Shown here: piece after piece, positions 1-8,169 of the stretch
How positions within the stretch are numbered: the stretch's first letter is position 1
Layout of the letters: each line of letters opens with the position of its first letter
Source: Selenomonadales bacterium
Lineage (GTDB): Bacteria > Bacillota > Negativicutes > Sporomusales > UBA7701
NCBI GenBank assembly: GCA_018434945.1
Contig: JAHDOI010000038.1
Location: 20,502-84,501, forward strand
Direction: 5' to 3'
Length of the DNA: 64,000 bases
The notes under the pieces: model-generated
Database searches by the model: none
What the model saw: the letters and a program-made list of their open reading frames with translations, nothing else
Told to the model about the DNA's origin: nothing
Position numbers and translations under genes: made by a program

Positions 1-753
1 GGCAACTCCGGCATGGACGCCGCCGTCGGCGCCTACCAGATGGGGGCCGAGGAAGTCACCTGCATCGATATCCAGGCGCCGGCCGCCTTTCCCAAGGAGA
101 TCGCCCATGTCGAAGAGCTTGGCGGCAAGCTCCTCTGGCCGGTCGAGACCAAAGAAATCACCGCCGAAGGCATAATCCTCAAAAACGGCGACCTCCTCCC
201 CGGCGACACCGTCATCATCACTATCGGCGAAGCCCCCGACCTCGGCTTCCTGCCGGCGGAAATCGCTCTCGAACGCGGCTGCCTCAAACCGGCCCCCGAC
301 TACTCCGTCGCCCCCGGCGTGTTCACCGCCGGCGACACCATCCGACCCGGCCGCCTGGTCGACGCCGTGGCCGCCGGCCGGCAGGCGGCGTTTGCCGCCG
401 ACGCCTACCTCACCGGAGGCGAGTACCAGCCCGAGAAGAAGCAGCGCATCCCCGACGGGCGGCTCAGCACCGCGTACTTCAAAAAATGCCACAGCTGCGA
501 CATCCCCGCCCCCGGCGAAGACTACCTGCGCTGCATCAGCTGCGGCACCTGCCGCGACTGCCACATGTGCATGAAATCCTGTCCCGAAAACGCCATCACC
601 CGTGTCGCCAAGCCGGGAGGGGACTTCGAATACGTCAGCGACGCCGCCAAGTGCATCGGCTGCGGCATCTGCGCCGGCGTCTGCCCCTGCGGCATATGGA
701 CGATGTACGACAACGCCGAACCCATCAATATGTACAAAACCTATAAAGCGTAA
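1..753 (+). CDS. FAD-dependent NAD(P) oxidoreductase with C-terminal 2x[4Fe-4S] ferredoxin domain (3' part)
   Basis: The reading frame is open from base 1, so the gene starts upstream of the window and only the last 250 residues are seen. The first residues, GNSGMDAAVGAYQMGA, are a Rossmann NAD(P)-binding segment. A second flavoprotein signature (FTAGDT followed by AVAAGRQAA) lies near visible residue 105. The last ~90 residues carry a Cys-rich stretch and two [4Fe-4S] motifs, CISCGTCRDCHMCMKSCP and CIGCGICAGVCPCG. The layout resembles the glutamate-synthase-small-subunit family of flavin oxidoreductases with a ferredoxin tail. These are cytoplasmic and pass electrons between NAD(P)H and Fe-S partners. 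The substrate cannot be told from this fragment. Confidence 0.8.
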   Translation, partial: GNSGMDAAVGAYQMGAEEVTCIDIQAPAAFPKEIAHVEELGGKLLWPVETKEITAEGIILKNGDLLPGDTVIITIGEAPDLGFLPAEIALERGCLKPAPDYSVAPGVFTAGDTIRPGRLVDAVAAGRQAAFAADAYLTGGEYQPEKKQRIPDGRLSTAYFKKCHSCDIPAPGEDYLRCISCGTCRDCHMCMKSCPENAITRVAKPGGDFEYVSDAAKCIGCGICAGVCPCGIWTMYDNAEPINMYKTYKA

Positions 754-759
754 GGCAAG

Positions 760-856
760 GTTGCCTGTAGCCGTCTGGCGCCCTGAAGCGTGGCCTGTGT
801 ACCTCCGGATACACGGCGCCCCGCCGGAGGTGCCGGAAAGGCGCAGGCAAATCTAT
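760..856. repeat. Imperfect long hairpin after the oxidoreductase gene
   Basis: TTGCCTG near 768 pairs with CAGGCAA near 850. The inside is GC-rich and partly self-complementary, with a central GTGTACCTCCGGATACAC. The architecture recalls the dispersed palindromes found elsewhere in the window, but the arm sequences differ. It may be a diverged copy or the 3' end structure of the upstream transcript. Confidence 0.35.
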
Positions 857-1041
857 TTTCGGCAAGGGCTTCCGTCTTTGCTTGACAAAGAAGCCATGGC
901 GCGAAATTTTGTGGAAATAAGTGGGACATACGGCAGGAATCCTTTCCGATGTGCCGAAAACTAACTACACTCAAGCAGATTGTCGGGAACAATTGTTTCT
1001 GTGCAAAGGACACGGAGCAACGCAATAGCGACAAATTGTTG

Positions 1042-1071
1042 TTGACAGGCTGGAAACAGTACACCTATAAT
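1042..1071 (+). promoter_or_regulatory. Sigma-70-type promoter upstream of livJ
   Basis: TTGACA at 1042-1047 and TATAAT at 1066-1071 are perfect hexamers with an 18-bp spacer. A palindrome AACAATTGTT (988-997) lies upstream and could be an operator. Transcription would start near 1078 and run into the hairpin leader that follows. The stretch 754-1351 has no convincing gene. Confidence 0.75.
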
Positions 1072-1077
1072 AAAACA

Positions 1078-1222
1078 CAAAGCACAATAATCCCCGCCCA
1101 GTGTACCATCAAAAGCGGCAGCGCTGCCGCAGCCACCGGAGGCCAGACCCGATTCGGCTACACACAGGCGGAAAAAGGCTTGTGAGAAGTCCTCCCCGGA
1201 GGGCTTCTTTCTGGGCTTTTTC
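1078..1222 (+). ncRNA. Structured leader or small RNA ending in a terminator, upstream of livJ
   Basis: The segment lies between the consensus promoter and a terminator. It contains the perfect palindrome GCGGCAGCGCTGCCGC (1115-1130). It ends with a stem of about 11 bp, AGAAGTCCTCC/GGAGGGCTTCT (1185-1208), followed by a U-rich tract. I could not match it to a known riboswitch, and there is no T-box core. Either an attenuator for livJ or a ~140-nt independent small RNA would fit. Confidence 0.45.
1185..1222 (+). terminator. Intrinsic terminator or attenuator ahead of livJ
   Basis: An ~11-bp GC-rich stem with a two-base loop (1185-1208) is followed by TTTCTGGGCTTTTTC. It lies 130 bp upstream of the livJ start, so it could cut short transcripts from the 1042-1071 promoter. 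Confidence 0.6.
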
Positions 1223-1351
1223 ATACTACAGACATTCAGACTCGACGGAGGGGGGAAGGGGAAAACTTACAGTCACGAGGGTAGGGGGAACTAAAGTTTA
1301 ATTGTTGGTAAAATTATTAGACAGTCGTTTATTTACAAAGGAGGAATTCAG

Positions 1352-2521
1352 GTGTCCAAAAAGTGGCTTACGCTTGTCGCCCTGGCTTTAGTAGTCACCA
1401 TGGTTGCCGTACTCGCCGGCTGCGGCGGCGGCAGCGCTCCCGCGAAACCTGCTACCATTAAAATCGGCGCCAACTTCGAAATGACCGGCGGCCAGGCGAC
1501 CTTCGGGCAATCGTCTGTCAACGCCGTCAAACTGCTCTTCAAACAAATCAACGCTGCCGGCGGCATCAACGGCAAACAGCTCGAGCTTGTCGTCGCCGAC
1601 AACAAATCGGAGCCGGCCGAAGCCGCCAACGCGATGACCAAGCTTCTCACCCAGGATAAAGTCGTCGCCGTCGTCGGCCCTGTCACCAGCTCCGACGTCC
1701 TGGCTGCCAGCCCGATCGCCATGGATAAAAAGGTTGCCGTTGTATCCAACAGCGCTACCAACCCGAAAGTAACCGTCGAAAACGGCAAAGTGAAGGAGTT
1801 CGTCTTCCGCGCCTGCTTCCTCGACCCCTTCCAGGGCACGGTTGCCGCCAACTTCGCCACCAAGTCCCTCAAGGCTAAGACCGCTGCCGTTTATGTCGAC
1901 ATGAGTTCCGACTACGCCAAGGGCCTGGCCCAGTTCTTTGAAGAAGCCTTCACCAAGGCTGGCGGCAAGATCGTCGCCAAAGAAGCCTACCAGCAGAAAG
2001 ACACCGACTTCCGCGCCGCCCTCACAAAGATCAAGGCCGCCAACCCCGATGTAATCTTTAACCCCGGCTACTATCAGGAAGTCGGCATGTTTGTCAAGCA
2101 GGCCCGTGAGCTCGGCATTACCGTGCCGCTGCTCGGCGGCGACGGCTGGGATTCCCCCAAAGTCGTAGAGATTGCCGGCGCCCAGGCGCTTGAAAACACC
2201 TTCTTTGTAAACCACTACGCCGCTGACTCCAAAGATCCCGACACCATCAAATTCGTCGAAACCTACAAGAAAGAATACGGCCAAACCCCGGACGCGCTGG
2301 CCGCTCTTGCCTGGGACGCCGCGCTGATGGTCGTCGAAGCGATTAAAAAAGCCGGTCCCGATGACCCCGTCAAGATCAAGGACGCTATCGCCCAGACCAA
2401 GAACCTCAAGGGCGTAACCGGCGTTATCACTCTGAACGCCAACCACGACCCTGTTAAGAGCGCCGTCATCATCGCCATGAAGAACGGCAAAATGGTATTC
2501 CAAGAAACCGTCAATCCCTAA
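1352..2521 (+). CDS. livJ: Branched-chain amino-acid ABC transporter substrate-binding lipoprotein
   Basis: A 389-residue periplasmic-binding-protein type I of the LivJ/LivK family. The N-terminus is a lipoprotein signal peptide (positively charged start, hydrophobic core, lipobox LAGC near residues 21-24). Mature residues from ~35 begin with IKIGANFEMTGGQATFGQ, typical of this family, and VGPVTSSDV follows near residue 110. The GTG start at 1352 has AAGGAGG 10 bases upstream. The lipoprotein would capture Leu/Ile/Val or a related ligand outside the membrane and deliver it to LivHM. It is followed by its own strong terminator, so it is probably made in excess over the permease genes. The exact ligand is not shown. 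Confidence 0.93.
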   Translation: MSKKWLTLVALALVVTMVAVLAGCGGGSAPAKPATIKIGANFEMTGGQATFGQSSVNAVKLLFKQINAAGGINGKQLELVVADNKSEPAEAANAMTKLLTQDKVVAVVGPVTSSDVLAASPIAMDKKVAVVSNSATNPKVTVENGKVKEFVFRACFLDPFQGTVAANFATKSLKAKTAAVYVDMSSDYAKGLAQFFEEAFTKAGGKIVAKEAYQQKDTDFRAALTKIKAANPDVIFNPGYYQEVGMFVKQARELGITVPLLGGDGWDSPKVVEIAGAQALENTFFVNHYAADSKDPDTIKFVETYKKEYGQTPDALAALAWDAALMVVEAIKKAGPDDPVKIKDAIAQTKNLKGVTGVITLNANHDPVKSAVIIAMKNGKMVFQETVNP

Positions 2522-2542
2522 TCAGTACATCGTCGTAGTGCG

Positions 2543-2575
2543 AGGGGATAAGGACTCGTCCTTATCCCCTTTCTC
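2543..2575 (+). terminator. Intrinsic terminator after livJ
   Basis: A perfect 12-bp stem AGGGGATAAGGA/TCCTTATCCCCT with loop CTCG (2543-2570) is followed by TTTCTC. It separates livJ from the livHMGF transcript. Confidence 0.85.
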
Positions 2576-2650
2576 ACGCTCAGGCCGTACAAGCGAAAAC
2601 CCCAGTGCGCCGCCAGGAGACAGGGATTAAAAAGTCCGCCCCCGGAAGTA

Positions 2651-2679
2651 TTGACAGGCCAGGTGCGTCTCCCTATAAT
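2651..2679 (+). promoter_or_regulatory. Consensus promoter for livHMGF
   Basis: TTGACA (2651-2656) and TATAAT (2674-2679) are perfect hexamers with the ideal 17-bp spacer. Transcription would start near 2686, leaving a 5' leader of about 305 nt before livH. Confidence 0.85.
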
Positions 2680-2685
2680 ATACAC

Positions 2686-2992
2686 TGTGAGTAACACATT
2701 TCGGTTCTGAGGCGGACAAAAGTGCGCCGCTGGAGGACTGAAGAGGGTGTATATGGGGCGGATGCCGGCCTGCCGCGGGCTGGTGGCTGCCCCCGTCGCA
2801 TCTAATAAGGATATGCGGACCGGCATTGCTGCCGCAGGGATCCGCAGACGGCGTAATGACCTGGAAATCAACGGTTAATCCCCTTGGCACAGGCGGGGGA
2901 AGCCTTTGATCATAAAAGTGTCCGTATCCGGACAGACAATACCGGCATTCGGGTGTCCTGCGCCTACAATAACCATGATAAGGAGGGAACGC
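2686..2992 (+). promoter_or_regulatory. Long GC-rich 5' leader of livHMGF, possibly a regulatory RNA
   Basis: About 300 nt separate the promoter from the livH start. The region has several complementary segments: GGCGG..CCGCC-like pairs near 2720-2745, and ATGCCGG (2763) with CCGGCAT (2820). Short frames in it have no good start signals. I did not recognise a known riboswitch class or a T-box core. Its length and pairing potential suggest post-transcriptional control, but this is an inference. Confidence 0.35.
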
Positions 2993-3883
2993 ATGGATTC
3001 ATTCCTTCAGCAGTTCTACCAGCAGTTGGTGAACGGTATTTCCCTTGGCAGCATTTATGCGCTGATCGCTCTAGGTTACACCATGGTTTACGGCATCATA
3101 CGCCTAATAAACTTCGCCCACGGCGATATCTACATGCTTGGTGCCTATGTGGCGTTTTTCGCCACAACCGTCTTCAAACTGCCGTTCTTCCCTGCCCTCA
3201 TCGCCGCCATGGTGGTTTCCGCTCTTGTGGGTGTAACCATCGAACGTTTTGCTTATCGCCCGCTCAGGAATGCGCCCAAGATAGCAGTTCTTATCACCGC
3301 CATCGGCGTTTCCCTCTTCCTGGAGTACGGCGGCATGCTCGCCGTCTCGCCCCAGCCCCGCACATTCCCCGCCCTTCTTCCCACCGGGATTTTCCATATC
3401 GGCGGCGTGGTCATCAACAGCTACCAGATCATTATCCTCGCCGTTTCCCTGATCCTCATGGCCATCCTCACCTACATCGTCCACCGCACCAAGATCGGCA
3501 AAGCGATGCGGGCCGTTTCCTTCGACAACGATGCCGCCCGGCTCATGGGCATCGACGTCGACCGCGTCATCTCCTTCACCTTCGCCATCGGGTCCGCCCT
3601 CGCGGCCGCTGCCGGCGTGCTTGTCGGCATCTACTACAACTCCATCGACCCCCTCATGGGCATCATGCCGGGCCTCAAAGCCTTTGTCGCCGCGGTTCTC
3701 GGCGGTATCGGCATTCTACCGGGCGCCATGCTGGGCGGAGTCATCATGGGCGTCGTCGAAGCCATGGTCAGCGGGTTTATCTCCTCCACCTTCCGCGACG
3801 CTGCGGCTTTCGGCATCCTGATCCTCATCCTTCTCTTCAGACCCTCAGGCCTTCTCGGCAAGAACGTCCGGGAGAAAGTGTAG
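2993..3883 (+). CDS. livH: Branched-chain amino-acid ABC transporter permease LivH
   Basis: A 296-residue inner-membrane permease with about eight hydrophobic segments. The family hallmark GYTMVYGIIRLINFAHGD lies near residue 30, and the permease-loop region LRAVS-like (MRAVSFDNDAARLMGID) is near residue 170. The ATG at 2993 is chosen because AGGAGGG sits 6 bases upstream. The frame stays open back to 2906, but that extension has no ribosome site and is not hydrophobic. LivH pairs with LivM to form the channel energised by LivG and LivF. It is the first gene of the livHMGF transcript. Confidence 0.93.
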   Translation: MDSFLQQFYQQLVNGISLGSIYALIALGYTMVYGIIRLINFAHGDIYMLGAYVAFFATTVFKLPFFPALIAAMVVSALVGVTIERFAYRPLRNAPKIAVLITAIGVSLFLEYGGMLAVSPQPRTFPALLPTGIFHIGGVVINSYQIIILAVSLILMAILTYIVHRTKIGKAMRAVSFDNDAARLMGIDVDRVISFTFAIGSALAAAAGVLVGIYYNSIDPLMGIMPGLKAFVAAVLGGIGILPGAMLGGVIMGVVEAMVSGFISSTFRDAAAFGILILILLFRPSGLLGKNVREKV

Positions 3884-3892
3884 GTGACCGGC

Positions 3893-4855
3893 ATGAGACA
3901 AAAAACGAAAAACGACCTCCTGATGCTGGCCGCCGGCATCGTCATATATGCAGTAGTTCAGACCCTCATATCGGTCGGCTTCATCCAGGACTACTGGGAA
4001 CGCAACATCGTCTATGTTTGTATTAATATAATCCTGGCCACCAGCCTCAACCTCATCAACGGCATCACCGGCCAGTTCTCCATCGGCCATGCCGGTTTCA
4101 TGGCTGTCGGTGCTTACGTCGGCGCCATCATGACCGTCAAATTCGGCCTCCCCCTGGCGGGCGGCATCGTGGCCGGCGCGCTCGGAGCCGCCGTCCTCGG
4201 CTTCATCATCGGCCTGCCCACCCTCCGGCTCACCGGCGACTATCTGGCCATAGCCACCCTCGGCCTCGGGGAAATCATCCGCATCACCATCCTTAACATC
4301 CCCTACGTCGGCGGTGCCTCTGGTTTCATGGGCATCCCCAAGCTGACCAACTTCACCTGGGCGTTCTTCATGATGCTTTTCGTTCTCTTCTTCATCAAGA
4401 ACTTCGTCAACTCCACCCACGGCCGGGCCTGCGTCTCCATCCGCGAGAACGAGATTGCCGCCGAAGCCATGGGGATAGACACAACGAAATACAAAGTCAT
4501 GGCGTTCACCCTCGGCGCGGCCTTCGCCGGCGTCGCCGGGGCCCTCTTCTCCCACTACACCTACATCGCCCACCCCGCCTCCTTCACCTTCATGCGCTCC
4601 TTCGACATCCTCACGATGGTCGTACTCGGCGGCCTCGGCAGCATGAGCGGCTCGATCGTCGGCGCCATATTCTTCACATGGGTGTCCGCCTTCTTCGCCG
4701 AATGGCCGGAATGGCGGATGGTCATCTACTCGCTCCTGCTCATCATCCTCATGCTGTTCAGGCCGCAGGGCCTGTTCGGCAACAAGGAACTGAGTCTGAA
4801 AATGTTCGGACGTTTAACGGGAGGTGAACGGCGTGGCACTGCTCAAGGTAACTAA
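3893..4855 (+). CDS. livM: Branched-chain amino-acid ABC transporter permease LivM
   Basis: A 320-residue multi-spanning permease. The LivM signature is present (SLNLINGITGQFSIGHAGF near residue 55), as is the conserved loop CVSIRENEIAAEAMGID near residue 180. I chose ATG 3893, preceded by AGGTGA with a 5-base gap. A GTG at 3884, directly after the livH stop, is the alternative. The 3' end overlaps the start of livG, indicating translational coupling. It forms the heterodimeric membrane pore with LivH. Confidence 0.92.
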   Translation: MRQKTKNDLLMLAAGIVIYAVVQTLISVGFIQDYWERNIVYVCINIILATSLNLINGITGQFSIGHAGFMAVGAYVGAIMTVKFGLPLAGGIVAGALGAAVLGFIIGLPTLRLTGDYLAIATLGLGEIIRITILNIPYVGGASGFMGIPKLTNFTWAFFMMLFVLFFIKNFVNSTHGRACVSIRENEIAAEAMGIDTTKYKVMAFTLGAAFAGVAGALFSHYTYIAHPASFTFMRSFDILTMVVLGGLGSMSGSIVGAIFFTWVSAFFAEWPEWRMVIYSLLLIILMLFRPQGLFGNKELSLKMFGRLTGGERRGTAQGN

Positions 4856-5600
4856 CCTGTCCAAATCCTTCGGCGGGCTGCGTGCCGTCTCGTCCTTCAA
4901 CATTGACATCGACCAGGGTGAACTTGTCGGCCTCATCGGGCCCAACGGCGCCGGAAAGACCACCGCCTTCAACCTCCTCACCGGCGTCTACGACCCCACC
5001 GAGGGCGAGATCATGTTCGACGGCAAAAGCGTCGTCGGCCTTAAGCCTTACCAGATCACCCAGCGGGGCGTCGCCCGCACATTCCAGAACATCCGCCTGT
5101 TCAGCGAACTGTCCGTTCTCGACAACGTCAAGATAGCCTATCACTTCCACGTCAAATACGGCCTTCTCGAAACGGTTTTCCGTCTCGGCCGCTATTTCGG
5201 CGAGGAAGAAGACCTCGACAAAAAAGCCCTCCGCTTCCTGGAAATCTTCCAGCTTGCCCATCGCAAGGACGAGATCGCCAAGAACCTCCCCTACGGCGAA
5301 CAGCGCAGGCTCGAAATCGCCCGCGCCCTCGCCGCCCAGCCCAAACTGCTCCTGCTCGACGAACCGGCTGCCGGGATGAATCCCCAGGAAACCCAGCAGC
5401 TCATGGACATGATCCGCTGGATCCGCAAAGAGTTCGGCCTCACCATCCTCCTCATCGAACATGACATGAGCCTGGTAATGGGTGTCTGCGAACGCATCTA
5501 CGTTCTCGACTACGGCAGCATTATCGCTCAGGGCACGCCGACCGAAATCAAAAACAACCCGCGGGTTATCGAAGCCTACCTCGGCGAGGAGGTGCACTGA
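4833..5600 (+). CDS. livG: Branched-chain amino-acid ABC transporter ATP-binding protein LivG
   Basis: A 255-residue ABC ATPase. Walker A GPNGAGKTT lies near residue 37. The LivG-specific QRGVARTFQNIRLF follows near residue 75. The ABC signature is replaced by LPYGEQRRLEIARALA, as usual in LivG, and Walker B LLLLDEPAAGMNP comes after it. GTG 4833 is favoured over GTG 4824 because GGGAGGTGA ends 5 bases before it. The gene overlaps livM by 23 bp and shares its stop with the ATG of livF. It hydrolyses ATP on the cytoplasmic face together with LivF. Confidence 0.94.
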   Translation: MALLKVTNLSKSFGGLRAVSSFNIDIDQGELVGLIGPNGAGKTTAFNLLTGVYDPTEGEIMFDGKSVVGLKPYQITQRGVARTFQNIRLFSELSVLDNVKIAYHFHVKYGLLETVFRLGRYFGEEEDLDKKALRFLEIFQLAHRKDEIAKNLPYGEQRRLEIARALAAQPKLLLLDEPAAGMNPQETQQLMDMIRWIRKEFGLTILLIEHDMSLVMGVCERIYVLDYGSIIAQGTPTEIKNNPRVIEAYLGEEVH

Positions 5601-6304
5601 TGCTAAAGATCGAAGACATCAATGTATACTACGGCGCCATCCACGCCCTCAAAGGCATCAGCCTGGAAGTGCCCGAAGGCGAGATCGTCACCCTCATCGG
5701 CGCCAACGGCGCGGGCAAAAGCACCACCCTCCGCACCATCTCGGGTCTCCTTAAGCCCAGGACCGGCACGATAACCTTCGAAGGCAAGAACATTGCCGGG
5801 TCGCCTGCCCAGGACATCGTCAAGCAGGGGGTCTCCCAGGTGCCGGAAGGGCGGCGCATTTTCGCCAACATGTCCGTTCTCGAGAACCTCGAGCTCGGCG
5901 CCTATATCCGTTCCGACTCCAAGGGCATCGCCCAAGACCTCGAAAACGTCTTTCAGCGCTTCCCGCGCCTCCGCGAGCGCAAAAGCCAGGTAGCCGGCAC
6001 ACTTTCCGGCGGCGAGCAGCAGATGCTGGCAATGGGCCGCGCCCTCATGAGCCGCCCCCGTCTCCTGCTGCTGGACGAACCCTCCATGGGTCTCGCCCCA
6101 TTGCTGGTTAAAGAGATATTTGCTATCATTAAGGAAATAAACGCCAGCGGAACCACCATCCTCCTGGTCGAACAGAACGCCAACATGGCGCTGTCTATAG
6201 CCCAGAAGGCATATGTGCTTGAGACCGGGCGCATCACCCTCTCCGGCACAGCCAAGGAACTGTCCGAGAGCGAAGCGGTCCGCAAGGCGTACCTTGGCGG
6301 CTAA
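5600..6304 (+). CDS. livF: Branched-chain amino-acid ABC transporter ATP-binding protein LivF
   Basis: A 234-residue ABC ATPase of LivF length. It has Walker A GANGAGKST, the LivF hallmark VPEGRRIFANMSVLENLELGA, the signature LSGGEQQMLAMGRAL and Walker B LLLLDEPSMGLAP, in the right order. Its ATG overlaps the TGA of livG (ATGA-type coupling), and GAGGAGG lies inside the livG end. It completes the importer. Confidence 0.95.
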   Translation: MLKIEDINVYYGAIHALKGISLEVPEGEIVTLIGANGAGKSTTLRTISGLLKPRTGTITFEGKNIAGSPAQDIVKQGVSQVPEGRRIFANMSVLENLELGAYIRSDSKGIAQDLENVFQRFPRLRERKSQVAGTLSGGEQQMLAMGRALMSRPRLLLLDEPSMGLAPLLVKEIFAIIKEINASGTTILLVEQNANMALSIAQKAYVLETGRITLSGTAKELSESEAVRKAYLGG

Positions 6305-6337
6305 CGCGACCCCAATAAAGAGCGAGGAGAGATGGCC

Positions 6338-6988
6338 ATGTTCGTCTCCAAACGGATGACCCCCAATCCGGTGACTATTCCTCCGACCATGACGGTTTCC
6401 GAAGCCACCAACCTCATGAAAAGCAACAACTTCCGCCGCGTGCCGGTTGTCGAGGACGGCAAACTAGTCGGCATCGTAACCGACCGCGATCTGCGGGCAG
6501 TCGCGCCTTCGCCGGCCACTACCCTCTCCGTTTTCGAAATCAATCACCTGCTGGCAAAAATGCTTGTCAAGGAAATCATGAAATCGCCGGTCATCACCAT
6601 AAGTTCCGGCGCCACCATCGAAGAAGCGGCGCTCATGATGTACACCCACAAGATCGGCGGCCTGGTGGTACTCAATTCCGTCGGCGCGGTCGTCGGCATC
6701 ATCACCGAGACCGACATCTTCAAATGCCTCGTCGACGTCATGGGGCTCGCTGAAGGCCGTACGCGCCTGACGTTCGAATTCGACGACAAAGTCGGCGTGC
6801 TCGCCGACGTCGCCGCTGTCTTCAAAGAGCTGGGCATCAACATCCTCAGCATGGCGACCTACAACACCGAGGAAGGCCGGGCCGAGATGGTCGTCCGCGC
6901 CGACGTCAAGGACGTCAAGGATCTCGTCGACAGGCTGGCCGCCATCGGCTACCCTGCTACCCACGTTGTCCAGATCGGCAACGACTGA
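6338..6988 (+). CDS. Tandem CBS-domain and ACT-domain protein (AcuB-like)
   Basis: A 216-residue cytoplasmic protein with two CBS domains (about residues 5-60 and 75-130, beginning MTPNPVTIPPTM and IMKSPVITISS), then an ACT domain (about 140-215, FDDKVGVLADVAAVFKELG). CBS pairs bind adenine nucleotides and ACT domains bind amino acids, so it is probably a sensor. It follows livF by 33 bp and may be co-transcribed with the importer, suggesting a link with amino-acid status. ATG 6338 is chosen because GAGGAG lies 8 bases upstream; the ATG at 6332 is too close to it. AcuB-like annotation is common for this layout, but the role is not known. Confidence 0.85.
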   Translation: MFVSKRMTPNPVTIPPTMTVSEATNLMKSNNFRRVPVVEDGKLVGIVTDRDLRAVAPSPATTLSVFEINHLLAKMLVKEIMKSPVITISSGATIEEAALMMYTHKIGGLVVLNSVGAVVGIITETDIFKCLVDVMGLAEGRTRLTFEFDDKVGVLADVAAVFKELGINILSMATYNTEEGRAEMVVRADVKDVKDLVDRLAAIGYPATHVVQIGND

Positions 6989-7026
6989 CTTCGGCGATGA
7001 TTTACAACATTTCTGCGGTATGCTAA

Positions 7027-7130
7027 TATAATGAAATAGGATCAGGCGGCCGGGTGTAGCCGGTGCGGCCGGGCGATTAGCAGCAGGTAAAGCCTGTGGG
7101 ACCAAACGGTTCTACAGGCTTTTTATTTTG
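7027..7130 (+). promoter_or_regulatory. Candidate NiCo (czcD-type) Ni2+/Co2+ riboswitch with terminator
   Basis: A -10 box TATAAT (7027-7032) is followed by AGGC (7044), a CCGG..CCGG hairpin, GCGGCCGGGC (7065-7074), a short hairpin CAGG/CCTG, and GTGGGAC (7096-7102). From memory, NiCo aptamers carry AGGC, then GCAGCCGGGC, then GUGGGAC at the same relative places. The last helix strand also forms the 5' arm of a terminator, AAGCCTGT/ACAGGCTT (7090-7121), followed by TTTTTATTTT, so ligand binding would block termination. The next gene is a cation exporter, which fits. The third aptamer helix looks short, so the class call needs a covariance search. Confidence 0.55.
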
Positions 7131-7137
7131 GCTGCGT

Positions 7138-7242
7138 CTAAAAAGTCCATCTGCGGCGTTGCTCCTCGAACACTTCCTCGGCGTACGACCGAGTACGCCT
7201 GCGTCGTGTTCTCCGGTGCGCCTTGCATCTGGAGCTTTTTAT
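7138..7242. repeat. Dispersed palindromic repeat, copy A
   Basis: A long imperfect hairpin with AAAAAG...CTTTTT ends. It has a left arm CCATCTGCGGCGTTGCTCC, a centre GCGTACG..GAGTACGC, and a right arm GGTGCGCCTTGCATCTGGAG. It shares these blocks with copies B-E in this window. It lies between the riboswitch terminator and the CDF start, so it is part of the leader when read through. Confidence 0.8.
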
Positions 7243-7280
7243 ACTGCAGCGCGCATAATAAACCTCGGGGGGTATCCTTT

Positions 7281-8159
7281 TTGGACGACAACAACACTCT
7301 AAAACAAAATACCGCCCGGTTGTCGATAATCTCGAATAGCGCGCTCGTCGTCTTCAAACTTGCCGTCGGCCTCGCCGGCGGCGCGGTCAGTATCGTATCC
7401 GAGGCTGCCCATTCTGCCGTCGACCTCATCGCCGCCCTCATCGCCTACTACGCCGTCCGCAAAGCGGCCCAGCCCCCCGACGAGCACCACGCTTACGGCC
7501 ACGGCAAGGTGGAGAATCTGTCCGCCGCGGTCGAAGCGGCCCTCATAGTCATTGCCGCGCTCTGGATAATCTACGAAGCTGTTCAAAAACTCACTGCCGG
7601 GCACATCCCCGCCTACCTCGAATACGGCATCGCCGTCATGGCGGTGTCGATCGTGGTCAACTGGTATGTTTCCGACAAACTGATGAAGGTCGCCCGCAAA
7701 ACATGCTCCCACGCTCTCGAAGCCGACGCCCTCCACCTCAGGGCCGACATCTGGACATCAGGCGGCGTGCTGGTCGGCCTGGTGGTAATAAAAGTCACCG
7801 GTCTTCCCTGGCTCGACCCGGTCATCGCCATCGTCGTCGCCGGCGTTGTTTTCAAAGCCGGCTACACCATGACCAAGAAAAGCCTCTACGAGCTCACCGA
7901 CGTCAGCCTGCCGCCGGAAGAAGAGGAGATTATCGCCGGCATTTTCGCAGCCCACCCCGCCATCCTCGCCTATCACCAGCTGCGGACGCGGCGGTCGGGA
8001 AGTCTGCGCCTTATCGACGTCCATCTCATTCTTCGCCGCGACATGCACCTCGACGCGGCCCATGCCGTCTGCGACGAAGTCGAAGCCGCCCTGGAGGCGA
8101 GACTCGCGCCGTGCGAAGCGACGATACACCTTGAGCCCTGCACCTGCCCGGATAAATAA
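7281..8159 (+). CDS. Cation diffusion facilitator (CDF) family metal exporter
   Basis: A 292-residue protein of normal CDF length with six hydrophobic segments in the first ~200 residues and a cytoplasmic C-terminal domain. Metal-site motifs are SEAAHSAVDLIAAL (HxxxD-like, near 45) and DEHHAYGHGKVE (near 75), plus HLRADIWTSGG in TM5. The TTG start at 7281 has GGGGGG 8 bases upstream. The frame runs open back to 7128 through repeat copy A, which is not coding. It would export a divalent metal by proton antiport. The riboswitch candidate upstream suggests Co/Ni as the signal. Confidence 0.9.
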   Translation: MDDNNTLKQNTARLSIISNSALVVFKLAVGLAGGAVSIVSEAAHSAVDLIAALIAYYAVRKAAQPPDEHHAYGHGKVENLSAAVEAALIVIAALWIIYEAVQKLTAGHIPAYLEYGIAVMAVSIVVNWYVSDKLMKVARKTCSHALEADALHLRADIWTSGGVLVGLVVIKVTGLPWLDPVIAIVVAGVVFKAGYTMTKKSLYELTDVSLPPEEEEIIAGIFAAHPAILAYHQLRTRRSGSLRLIDVHLILRRDMHLDAAHAVCDEVEAALEARLAPCEATIHLEPCTCPDK

Positions 8160-8169
8160 TTCCGGTAGC

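Noticed and set aside
1078..1351. T-box or SAM/cobalamin riboswitch before livJ
   Set aside because: The T-box core and the conserved cobalamin and SAM blocks were not found, so I left it as an unclassified leader.
2884..4026. Plus-strand frame of 380 codons overlapping livH
   Set aside because: Its product is Arg/His/Pro-rich, out of frame with livH, and typical of frame shadows in GC-rich DNA.
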